From assembly GCA_039583875.1 (NCBI GenBank), contig CM077166.1:81342564-81406563 (forward strand): a DNA stretch of 64,000 nt, given 5' to 3'. Within the stretch, counting starts at the first letter, position 1. Each line of letters starts with the position of its first letter. The notes beneath the pieces are model-generated. The model ran no database searches, was not told the origin of the DNA, and saw only the letters and a list, made by a program, of their open reading frames with translations. Positions 12,236-23,040 of this stretch are shown in pieces. The translations under genes were made by a program, and so were the position numbers. The DNA is from Platanthera guangdongensis. Lineage: Eukaryota > Streptophyta > Magnoliopsida > Asparagales > Orchidaceae.

Positions 12236-14411
12236 AACATGAGACCATATTCTGAACATGATACTAAGTTTTGAGAATTTATTTTGTAAATGTTAAAAAA
12301 ATTCCAAGATAAAAACAATTTATCAGTGTACATCCTAATACATTACTATAGACATAGGATGAAAATTATGCTTACCACTACCAAATATATCATAAATTCA
12401 TACAGACATTGAAGAACTCACTTGGCATTGCGGCTATTACTTCGTAGACTCTCTTCAAGGCTTAAGAAAGGTTGTAAAATAACAAATTCTCCTCATTCAA
12501 ATATCAGCTTCCATTGAATTTACAAATTCACTAAATACACTATTAGAAAAGAGAAAGTAATATAACAGTTACTGCAGAGAAGAGGTATGGTGTTACTTAT
12601 CTTACAACAAAAAAAGTGACCATAGACGGATCTCTTGCACGTGCTGAAAGTACTGCAGTCTTGATGCAAAGTTGATGTTATGCATGCTGCCATCATCATG
12701 ATTATCACTCTATGTTACGCGCTCATTTTATCGCACAAAATTACATCATTAACATACAAAATCTTAGAATGAATCCATAAACATCAGCTCACCGTACAAA
12801 TGTTGTCATCAAATATTAAAAAAAGCAAGTAAGAAATCAAAAGAACCACTGAATACTTTCTAATATAAGTCATAATATAAAGAGAAAGCATTTAAACAAA
12901 ATACATGAGTGTAAAGATTTGGAGTTGGATATACTTAAAGAAAAAAGTATTGGAGAATGAACATGACGTCTAAAATAAATTAGCTAAAGATTAAATGTAA
13001 ACAGTTTTGAAGGGTCGTATTACCTTGAAACTCATTTTTTATTATTGTTTAATTAATCTCCCGTGATGATGATCTGTATTCCAACAATCAACTTATATAA
13101 ATATCAAGAACTATATGAATTAACCTAAGCATTAATGAATTCCTTATTATGAATAAAAAATATCTACTCCCTGTTTTGTCGATCTCTCCATTCTGTCCTT
13201 CATTTCTCTGTTTCCTGCATTGAAAAACCAGTAAAACCTGGGGATGGACGCTAAAGATATGAGTGTTGAATACAAATGAATCAAATTTTATTAAAATTAG
13301 CAATTGAAAGTGGAGAACCTAAAGGCAGTGTGGAGTTGAGAAAGTGAATGCTTCGCCCCAATAGCCGACCGAAAAGTACCCCAACTATGAAAGTACTCCG
13401 ACCGCGACAGGAAAGTAGAGAGAAATTAGTCCAAGTAGAGAGAAATTTGACAAAACATGTATTCTCACTTTGGCAATTCATCAAACATGCAGTGAGCAAT
13501 AAAAGTCAACTTGGACATGTTCTGATAATTATTGAAACTTGAGCAAAAATTTTCAGGAAAAATAAAAGAGATTTGATCAACTATATAATATATGTCTATC
13601 TTATGAACATGAGAAAAGTCCTTACGGAAAAAAATATTTGCTCAGCTATAATAAACATGAAGAAGTGAAGATGATTTACTTTATTTTGGGAAAAATGCGA
13701 AGGCCATGGAAAATCAATTTAGGCAGATAAATTAGATGATACCCTTGTGAAATTGCATCTTATCGGGGAAGGAAATAGTTGATGCACTTCAGAGGCTTTT
13801 TGTTTTCGCAGGAATTGAAATGGGTTGCTGCAATGCAATTCTCTAGGCCCCAAATGAAAATAAAAATTAAATTTAGGCGAGCAGCACGAAGCGCGTAGAA
13901 GAGAAAAATATGGACATTGTTGGAGTGGAGTGAAATGCTTCGGTAGGTCTTAGTGAATACTAAGGTGGAGAAAATGGAAAGAGACATAAATGGGAAAGGT
14001 TATACCTTGGTTCAAGTACCCAAGATCGAAGGCCTATAGGACATTGGCGGAAGAGGAGTCCTCCTGCTGTGGAGAAGAGATGAGGCGACGACGTACATGC
14101 GACGATGGCAGACTTGCGACGACGGCGTCTTGCCACGAGCTTGCGATGGGCTGGAAGAGGAGGAGATGTTGCGGCTTTGGATGGGCACCGTGTGATCTGC
14201 CCTAGCTGCGCAGAAGAAGATGAGGGGGGTATCGGGAATTCGAGGCGGATAAACAGCGCCGGTTTCTATTAATTAAGCTTTGATCCCGCCAAATGACCCA
14301 AATACCCCTCAATTAACTCACAAAAACTGCTTTTATGAAGATATTGTGGGATTAAAATGTTACACCACCCCCTCATTAAGTCCCACTTATAGTATAAAGA
14401 TATATAATATG
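12236..14411. other. Unassigned AT-rich sequence inside element E
   Basis: About 2.2 kb unlike any other part of the window. The end (about 13990-14240) is GC-richer with GAGGAG/CGACGA codon-like runs, but no ORF is long enough or has a recognisable motif. It could be captured or filler genomic DNA. I see nothing to annotate. Confidence 0.4.
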
Positions 14412-14805
14412 CGGACAAGCATAAGGTGCGGGCCGTACGGGCAAGAGATTTTGGGGGTCAAGATGGTCTCAAAACGAAAAGTGATCAACATAAAAGTTGT
14501 AGATCTCGGCGAGACGAACAACTTTCATGTTGATCAATTTTTGATTTGGAGCCGTCTTGGCCTTCGATTTGAGCCTCAAAATTGGGGGCGGCGAGAGGCT
14601 TTACTGTAGCACTCTCTCCGCCCCCAATTTCGAGGTCCAAATCGAAGGCCAAGACGGCTCCAAATCAAAAAGTGATCAACATGAAAGTTGTTCGTCTCGC
14701 CGAGATCTACAACTTTCATGTTGATCATTTTTCGTTTTGAGACCATCTTGACCCCCAAAAGTCCTTGCCCGTACGCCCGCACCTTATGCTTGCCCGCACA
14801 GTATA
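14412..14805. mobile_element. Foldback-type MITE, arms about 185-190 bp
   Basis: The arms are near-perfect inverted repeats with outer ends GCGGACAAGCATAAGGTGCG and its complement GCACCTTATGCTTGCCCGC, meeting around a short spacer at about 14605-14625. Each arm holds a smaller inverted repeat: GATCAACATxAAAGTTGT facing ACAACTTTCATGTTGATC. No coding capacity. A TSD is not clear (AT-rich flanks). The ORFs 14280-14609 (+) and 14576-14782 (-) are the arms read outward. Confidence 0.85.
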
Positions 14806-14815
14806 TGCCCCCATT

Positions 14816-15332
14816 TGAGGACTTGATTATGGTTCGCCTAGATCCGGAACGATTACCTTCTGGTACCTTAAAGAAACTAGCTACTGTAGAACTGGACCCT
14901 TTTTAGTAGTAAATCGGATTTTGCAAAGTGCGTATGAACTTGAGATGCCTTCCGTTTGAGCAGCAAATCCTGTTTTTAACGTAGTCAATCTGACTTAATT
15001 CTACGATTACTCACATGAGTCTTTAGAATTTCCATTGTCGTCTCCTCCATTTGTTTCTTCTGGGTTGTTGAGTGAGAGTGAAGAGCCACATTCACGACAT
15101 ACCGACATTCATTCCGCTACTGACACTTCCATAGTAGTTTCTTCTATTTTCACTGCCAGTTTCAGGTTGAACAGGAGATTATTCTATTCCAGTTCCCGAG
15201 CAGATATTGAATAGTGACCACTACTGATGATGATTTTCAGAGATCTTTAGTTCATTGGCATGGATGTTAAAACTTCTCCCGTACTACTACTCGGAGCACT
15301 CACCAGAGATGAGTGATTTAGAGGGGGAGAGT
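14816..15332 (+). repeat. Second copy of the 3' internal segment of element E
   Basis: Near-identical to about 10413-10926 (shared start GACTTGAT, shared GATCCGGAACG and polypurine tract GAGGGGGAGAG). Its presence beside the third LTR suggests an LTR-internal-LTR-internal-LTR array that later lost sequence. Confidence 0.8.
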
Positions 15333-17176
15333 TGATGGAGACCAGCCCTAAACAGGTCGACGCAAAGGTGCCTGACGCCGCACCCGGCCAGACCCCTATC
15401 AGACTTGAATGTACATGTTTTATTTGTGTTTTGTGTTGTAATTTGTGCTAAAAAACATATATATATATAATTACACACACACACACATATATATATATAT
15501 AGATGTGTGTGTGCTGTTGAGAGAATGTGAGCTTATATATATGTATAAGAATATAAATACATATATCTATATATTTATAAGAATATACATATATTCATAT
15601 ATCTAAAGTTATATATATATGAGGATATATATATATATATATATATATAATTATGTCAATATAAAGCCGGTTCTGTTTGCGGCCGAGCAGAACAGAGAAA
15701 ATGAGAAGCACTGTTCATCTTCCGGCCCGATCCCGCACAAAGCTTCTCCCGCAGGCCAGCGTCAGATCCTTCCCGACATTATCGCTGCACACGTGAAGCC
15801 CCACGATGCCGCCGCCTCCTTTGAAGCCCCAACTGCTGCACTCGACAGCGGATCCGGCCACGACACGAGCGCCAATCGCCGGCCCACGTTCCGCTTCCGC
15901 CATCTCCGCTCCGCCACACCTGCATCCTTCATCGGCTTGGACGACCGCTTCCACCTGCAGTTGCAGCCCTATAAAAAGAAGAATAAGAATCAGATGATGG
16001 AGAGGAAAATTGAATGAGAAAAAAGAAAATCGGGATTGTGATACCTGCTGTGAGTTTGATTTGTGTGTTTAGAATATTTGTGTTAGAGATTTTAAATTAT
16101 TTTATTCTCGATTTATGAGTCTTGTTGGGGATGTTTATGAATATGGAGTTGTTGAATGTTGTTGTGATTAAGTCCTGTAGAAGATTGTTGTTATCGGTTA
16201 GAAGTTGTAGTGTTCCTGTTGATTTTGCTGTATTGCTTCCTCCGGTCGGCAGAGGAGATGAACAGTGACCCGAAAATTTGTTGTGAAGTCCAAGTTAAGG
16301 AACAATGTTATCTAGTGTTGGAGAGTAACATTGCTGCTACTTGAACTATGGAATGTTGAATAGTTGAATTAGGAAATTGAGTTAATTCTTGGAGCGTGAG
16401 ATTTCACGAATGTCACCGGGAGAGGGATTTTAGGGTTGTTTACTATGTTGATTTGAGGAAGATAGTATTCAGGTGAATAGGGTGATTTAGAATGGTAGAT
16501 TGCTTCGTTGAGAGAAGTTAGATTACTCCTAGTGCTTAGAGATTTCGCGGAACCATCTCTAGTGTGAGAGCGAGTGAATTTTAGATGTGTTAGGTTTGTG
16601 GCTCTCTTACCTAGTTGAGTGATTCCGTGGAACCACCTTGTGTGAAAGAGTGACTTAATTCCTTGGTGCCCGTGTGCGACAGCGGCCGACCTCAGAGCGG
16701 AGAACGAGGGTGACAAAGAGTTTCTTGCGTGATCGCCATCGACTTCGAAATGCGGAAGACGCCTCTTCCGTGGGTAATTATTTTTTCTCCTTCCTTTGTG
16801 TGTTTCTAATTTTTCTAATTAGGATAATTAGATTCTTGTAGGGTATTCGCCCGAATTCTGTCAGCAAACGTTACGTCGAAAACTCCAAACGGAAGCGTAT
16901 TTGAAGTTCACGATTTTCGTTTTCCCACGACAAGGGGAACAGAACGAAAATTGCAAACTTCCTTCCGCGGATTTAAATTTGAACCGTTTTATTCAGAAAA
17001 ATCATTTTAAAAACAAGTAGTGATTTTGTGCTTTTATAAAAAAAAATCCAAGTTGCGTAATTTCTTAAATGTTGCGCCCGCTCTAAAATTGGCAAATTTA
17101 ATTATTCATTGCACACATTTAGGATTTTCTAGGAAAAGCCGACAGGCGCCCAAACCCTACGCGCCGTCCAGCATCA
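15333..17176 (+). repeat. 3' LTR of element E
   Basis: An 1,844-bp LTR starting TGATGGAGACC and ending CCAGCATCA, followed by the TSD GGGAG. Colinear with 6384-8260, with a shorter dinucleotide tract and point changes. Confidence 0.85.
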
Positions 17177-17519
17177 GGGAGAGATTGCATAAGTGAAATA
17201 AGCTGAGTTAATTAAATGAACTAGAAATAAGAGAGAAACATAAAAGGAAGGTAGAGAATTTTCATAAGAAAAGGAAGAGTAATTTCTTTAACATAATTAA
17301 AGGAGGTACAAAATGACATTTGCATGAAATAGAAATTACAATAACTAAAATCTTAAGCTAATGAAAGAAATTGCAAGAACACTAATTAAAGAAAAATTAC
17401 ATAAAAATAAAACCTAAATGTAAAATACAAAAAAAACTATATATGGAGTGTCCAAGGGGGGCAGAGCCAGGAGAGAGAAATGTTGTGGGGGTCGGCCTGA
17501 ATTTATAGGAGAAATTTTG

Positions 17520-18000
17520 GGGGTACATGTCCTCTGTCACGCCCATGGCTGGGGGCAGTGTAATAATAAATGATGTGGCGGAGCGGATTTTGAGGCCGCG
17601 GAGGGCTGAAGGCGTCGGGATCAAAATTGATGGAACATGCCCCAGGGCCACACCCGTGGCCTTGGGGTCCTGTAAGGTATGAAGGCGGAGACTTTGGCTC
17701 TGATTGCACTGGGATTGCTGGAAATCTGCTTTGGGAGGGTTACACCCCAGGGTCACGCCCGTGACCCTGGGGGCATGACAGGCATGGATGAAGGCGGCGT
17801 GACCGAGGCGTGGACTGGGCGCAGATTCTGTGGGCACGCCTATGGAACACGCCCGTGGACAAGTGGTCACACCCGTGACTTTTAGGCGAGTAATAAATGC
17901 TGATTGGATTTGTGCTCGGGATCACATCTTCCTCGGGATTGGTTACACGCCCTAAGTACACGCCCGTGACCAGGGGGCCACACACATGACCGGGGGTCGT
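17520..18000. repeat. Array of CACGCCCGTG dyads in solo LTR F
   Basis: Repeated short palindromes related to GTCACGCCCGTGAC occur about every 60-120 bp (for example near 17537, 17650, 17752, 17835, 17870, 17955). The same dyads recur in both LTRs of element D (about 41583-42020 and 52660-53100), so they are a feature of this LTR family. Confidence 0.7.
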
Positions 18001-18174
18001 GTACTTGAAAAATCGGCAAAATTTCCCGAAACCTGCAAAACAGAAATAAAATATTATTAGAACACAAAATAAAAAAAGAAATGATTTTAAAGGAAATAAA
18101 AGAGAATATTTAATAATTAAAACTAATATTAACCTAAATTAAATACTAAAACTATGTACAAAATCTACTCATCA

Positions 18175-18893
18175 CCCAACCATTCGCACACTCTCCACTA
18201 CCGGTGCCAATGGCTTGGTGAGTTTACTTCTAGTTTCATCTTTCTGGCATTTTACTGGCGCATCTTAACAGCTAGAAATCTTTTTCTCTAATGTAATTTG
18301 ACTATTTCACTTTGACTAGACATGCAGTTTTTGTTAGCCTACATTTAAATTTAGTGCAGACTCATTTAATCTGCAATTACTATGTGTTTACCTAACTTGA
18401 AATGTTCCTGATCAACTGTGATATTCATGCGAGTTATTAAATTAATGTTATTTAATTAATTGAGTGTTGGAAAACATTCGTGCATGATTGAATCATTTGC
18501 ATTAGAGAGTTCGAGTTTATGTTGTGATATTTTATTTATTGGATTGCGTGAATGCATTTGGTCACATCTTTAGTCAGTCAGCCCATAATTTTATTTGCAT
18601 TGTCACATGCTTGTTTGCGTTCATCTAGGGTTAAGGCATGGCATTCCCACCACTTGTAGATTCGTGTTGCGTCAAATAGTGATCTTATAAAATGTGCCAA
18701 CTGTTTTGAGCTAGTTCTTTTGTTGATTAAACATATTAACTCTTATATTTTAATGTCAAATGGAGGGCTTTCTATATCAGCATCATTTTAACTTTAAATG
18801 GTAATGTATATGGATTCATTATTGGCTGGTTCAAGCATTTTGCTTCAGGAGAAGCTGTTCATTTTCATTGTTTATAGTGTGATGAAATAGAAA
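18175..18893. other. Intron sequence without a recognisable feature
   Basis: AT-rich, no ORF of note, no similarity seen to other parts of the window. Possibly original intron DNA. Confidence 0.5.
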
Positions 18894-19074
18894 GGGAGCC
18901 TTGGCTCACCGGTTGTGGTGTTGCCGCATGTCCTTGAGGTCACAAGTTCGAGTGCTGGAAGCAGCCTCTTGCAAAAATGTAGGTAAGGTTTACCAAAATA
19001 TTACCCTTTGTGGTGGGACCCTTCTCTGGATCCTCGTTGCACGGGGATACTTTGTGCACTGGGCTGCCCTTTTT
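18894..19074 (+). mobile_element. Au-type SINE
   Basis: Begins GGGAGCCTTGGCTCACCGG (A-box region). It contains GAGGTCACAAGTTCGAGTGC (B-box region), CAGCCTCTTGCAAAAATGTAG and GTGCACTGGGCTGCCCTTTTT, the layout of plant Au SINEs, which end in a short T run. Flanking direct repeats of about 20 bp (18874-18893 and 19075-19094, ATAGTGTGATG...GAAA, two mismatches) are the TSD. tRNA-derived, transcribed by RNA polymerase III, moved by LINE enzymes. Confidence 0.92.
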
Positions 19075-19094
19075 ATAGTGTGATGCAATGGAAA

Positions 19095-19894
19095 AAAGAG
19101 ACTTGTACGATGTTTTTCTGCTAACGAGTAATGCAATAATTAACGTTGATGTTCTTTTATTGACTTCGATATGTTTTGGAATGCCAGTGAGAAAATAATA
19201 ATAAATCATGAAATACAACACTATGAAACAAAGATTCTAAATTCCAGGGATATGACTCATAAGAATCACTTTGGTGATCTCCTTCAGTTTAGGCAAGATG
19301 TGTAAGGCAATTAAATGCATAATACAAAATCATCCAACAAAAAGCCCCAGGTATAGATTTTAGGACTACTCTAGGGTGGTTCTAGGATCATGGATTTGTT
19401 CTTATAGACGATGTGTAAAAACCCAATGTAACAACCCACTTCTATGACCCATTAGGAGATATATTTCTTGTATGGTTTAGTCTCATATTTTGGTTAGGAG
19501 TAAGTTATCACTCCTCCCACTTAATAGATATGTGCATGTATTTGTATTTTTCTCTAAGCACAAGTAATAAAATTATTGTGTTGTACAATGTGTTATTTTC
19601 ACATCGTATTAGGGCAAGTCTATTCTTAAAACTCCCCTCTCGCTCATGTTGATTGAGCTCACACTTCTTGAGGCTCAGTTCCTGATCGAATTCCATGCTT
19701 TTGGATCCCCCGGTTCATCTCTTTACTTATAAAGGAGCTGTCTGTCCTCATATGGACCCTATTGGATCTGGGTTTGCCGAATCCTGGACCAGAGCTCGCC
19801 GACCTTGCAACTTCCGGAACTCGGTGACCTCGCACCCTCCAGTACTCGTTAACCTTGTAGCCTCGAGCTCTCACCAACCTCGCTACCTCCAGAG
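19095..19894. other. Unassigned repeat-like DNA left of element G
   Basis: Positions 19426-19602 end in TTATTTTCACA followed by TCGTATTAGGGC, which looks like a small LTR end plus an initiator-Met-type PBS; a matching second LTR was not found. From about 19790 a degenerate tandem of about 30 bp (built on ACCTCG and CTCCAG) runs up to element G and resumes at 30380-30440. Confidence 0.3.
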
Positions 19895-21028
19895 TGTTGG
19901 AGCTTGCATTCTACGATTTCTGATTTGCTAATAACAAATCTTGTTTGTATTTGATTTTTGGGTGTTTTTGGTGTGCAGATATCACATGTCTATCTCTCAT
20001 GTCTTTTGGGTGATGAATCAGATCAGAACTGAGCTCGGGAGATATCGCCAGACGATATTAAGTAGAGCCGACAGGCGATAGCGCCACTCGACGCATTTTC
20101 GTTCAACGCTCGACGAAGCTCGTGGGCGACGTGACATCCGTTACATCGCTATCGCCAGACGATGATATCCCGTATTGCCAGGCGATAGTGCACGTTCGAC
20201 ACTCGACGTATCTGCGATGCGAAAATGAGGAGTTCGTGGGACACGTGACAGCAGTTACCGATATCGCCAGGTGGCGATACCCAGTATCTCCAGGAGATAT
20301 CGCCATCGTATAAAAGCCATTCAATTTCTTGTGGAAATGACGAATTTGATTACCTGGAGTGTACTTTCCTGCAAAGACGATTCAGAGAGCTCTAGATCTC
20401 AGAGATACTACTCCATACTCTCAAGAAGGCCAAAGCGTGGAAGATTGACGGCACGTTCGCAGCATTCGAAGCAACTCTAGCAATGATTCGTCGGCATCTT
20501 CAGCGCATTGTTTGAAGGGAGTGTTTAGCCTAAAGTGTTCAATTTGTTTTGTTCTTGTTTCTATTATTTTCTCATTGTAATCGAGAGGGGAAATCGCCGC
20601 TTTATGCGTAGTGTCTAGCTCCTTGTGTGGCTTAGGAGAGAATCGCCGCCTCGTGAGTGTCGTCCAAGTTCTTGTGCGGCTTAGAGAGAAATCGTTGTCT
20701 TGTGTGCATCGTCTAGATCATGATTAGATATAAGTGGAGACTAGTAGCAAGATCTAAGAAGAGATACGCTTTAGCCTGCCGGTTCTTGGTAGAAGAACCA
20801 GCAAAAACACAAGTAAATTATTTGTTTCATGAGCCTTTGTCTCTAGCTCTATAGTGATATTTTGTATTCAATTTATCACTTTTAAAATATATCATTGTTG
20901 TTTTTGCTAGTATATATTTTCATTCTTTAATTATATTATTTTTATTCATCAAACAAATTTGTCTGAATTTAAGAAAAATTTAAAGAACCCTTATTCACCC
21001 ACCTCTAAGGTCGTCTTAAGATCCAACA
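19895..21028 (+). repeat. 5' LTR of element G
   Basis: A 1,134-bp LTR starting TGTTGGAGC and ending TCCAACA. The TATA box TATAAAAGCC (20309-20318) is preceded by several TATCGCC/GGCGATA dyads (20040-20303). Confidence 0.92.
20040..20318 (+). promoter_or_regulatory. U3 promoter of element G: TATCGCC/GGCGATA dyads and TATA box
   Basis: Dyads lie at about 20042-20085, 20150-20190 and 20258-20303, followed directly by TATAAAAGCC. The same arrangement stands in the 3' LTR (29418-29718) and, with a weaker AATAAAAG, in element H (58225-58498). Confidence 0.7.
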
Positions 21029-21030
21029 CT

Positions 21031-21041
21031 TGGTATCAGAG
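21031..21041 (+). other. Primer binding site of element G
   Basis: TGGTATCAGAG, complementary to the 3' end of initiator-Met tRNA, two bases after the LTR end. Confidence 0.85.
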
Positions 21042-21078
21042 GAAGGTTACTCCAAAATCCGTTTCACCACCGGGAGTA

Positions 21079-23040
21079 ATGGCGCAAAACACTAACGCGT
21101 TTTCTGAGTGGCAAGGTATAAGTAGACCTCCCTTATTCACGGACACTGACTACAACTATTAGAAAGCTCGAATGCGATGCTTTCTAATAGCACGAGACAT
21201 CGATGTTTGTTGCATGGTAGAAATATGCTACACTGCTCCTATAACTGTAGTTGGAAGTTTCTCAATGGAAAAACTCAAGGATAAATGAAATGAAGCTGAT
21301 AAGCTTCGCTGTTAAAATAACGTTAAGGCAATGAACGCCTTATTTTGTGCGTTAGATAAGAGTGAATTTAATCGTGTTTGTGCATGTGATACTGCATATG
21401 ATATTTAGAATCTTTTTGAAGTTACTCATGAAGGTACATCGCAAGTGAAGGACTCAAAGCTTTTCCAGTTATAATCAGAGTTTGAGAAGTTCAAAATGGA
21501 GGTTGATGAGGATGTAGACTCCATCGTACATAAGGTTCAGCAAAATAGTGAACGACTCAAGGATTCTAGGGAAGAATATCTCAAATGAAGATTTGGTGAG
21601 ATAAATACTTAGATCGCTTCCCCCGAAGTTTAATCCAAAAGTGACTGCCATCTCGGAGTCACACGATCTAAAGTCTCTTCAAATTGAGAATCTAATAGAC
21701 AACTTAAAAATCCATGAAGTAGAGTTGAGGATTTAACAACAAGAGTATAACCTGGAGTCAAGAAAGAAAGCTTTGACGTTGAAGTCCAAGAAGGAAGAGG
21801 AAAGCGAGTTCGATGAAAGTGACGATGGAGATGTAGAAAGCCTATTTATGAAGAAATTCAGGAAATTCATGAGAAATCCTGAAAGAAGAAATTATTTCAG
21901 GAAATTTTTCAAGAAGCAAGAATCTGGGAAAAGAAAAGGAAAAACTCAAGCTGATGGAGAGGATGACGAAGATAGACCACCACCTGAGTGTTATCATTGC
22001 AGGAGAATTGGCCACATAAAGAGAAAGTGCCCAATGTATCTGAAAGAGCTGAAGGAGAAGCGGCACAGAAATAAAGATAAGAAGAAAGTTCTGAAGGCAG
22101 AAACATGAGATGAAACCACTTCTGAGGAATCAAGCAGTTCAGGATCAGAAACTGAAGAGGAGGCCAACATGTGCTTGATGGGAAAGAGCGTTTCATCACA
22201 TGATGAAGGAAGCAGTGTCCAGAGCGACACTGAGGTAACTCCTGAAACTTATGATGATTTATATTCTGAATTTTTGAGAACCTGCAAATATTTAGATAAA
22301 AAACTGGATGAAATTCAATTGATTAAATCTAAAAATAAATTGTTAGTAAAAGAAAATAAAAAATTAAAAAAATGAAGTAAAAGTACTTGGAAAGGAGAAA
22401 GCGACATGTCAAGAGGATTGTCCCTCCTTGACAAAGATACTAGAGCTTGAGAAAGATCTCTCTAAGACTCATACTCGGGTTGAAACTCTTACAAGAGAGA
22501 AAGAGGCCTTGTAGAGATCTCTAAAGTTTTCTCAATCTCAAGTGGAAGACAGCAAAAAGTCCTTCGCAAACCGATGCGGCACCATTGTTGCCGAAAATAA
22601 TGTATTAAGGGGACAAGTCCGTGATTTAGAAATGACCACTAACAAATTTGGAGTGGGTCAAAAATCACTAAATATGATTTTGGCAAACCAGTACTATGGT
22701 TCTGAAAAATTCAGACTTGGATACTCACCTGAACACTATCGCCCGACGACATCCACTGTCGTCGGCGATAAGAAAAAGTCCAGAAAATCTTTTTTCCAAT
22801 TTAAAAATAATAAAACTACTGTCCTTGTAGCTTCCAGCAAAAGGTCAAAATTTATTTTAAAAAACCCGTAGACTTTTTTCATCAAGTGTGCCAAATGTAA
22901 TAAGTTTGATCACACAACACACATTTGTAAGAAGACGGGACACTGTTCTGTTAAACAAATCTGGATACCTAAGACTTCCACCTATTCTATGGGAGGAATC
23001 ACTGGGGTAACTGGAACTTTACTCTCATCCTATTTCTAGG
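21079..23040 (+). pseudogene. gag of element G (nucleocapsid), disrupted
   Basis: The ATG at 21079 (MAQNTNAFSEWQGIS) matches the gag start of element H at 59249. The frame is interrupted by stops, for example TAG about 21161, TGA about 21287, TAG about 21406, TAA about 21474. The open piece 21773-22108 holds a Lys-rich domain and the zinc knuckle CYHCRRIGHIKRKC (CX2CX4HX4C). A coiled-coil region (22240-22560) follows, then a second knuckle-like CAKCNKFDHTTHTC near 22890. Gag would package the element RNA; this copy is dead. Confidence 0.88.

Noticed and set aside
13990..14205. Cys/Arg-rich 71-codon ORF
   Set aside because: Short, GC-rich, no recognisable pattern; could be a captured gene fragment but nothing supports it.
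14280..14782. 109- and 68-codon ORFs sharing the same peptide
   Set aside because: They are the two arms of the foldback MITE read in opposite directions.
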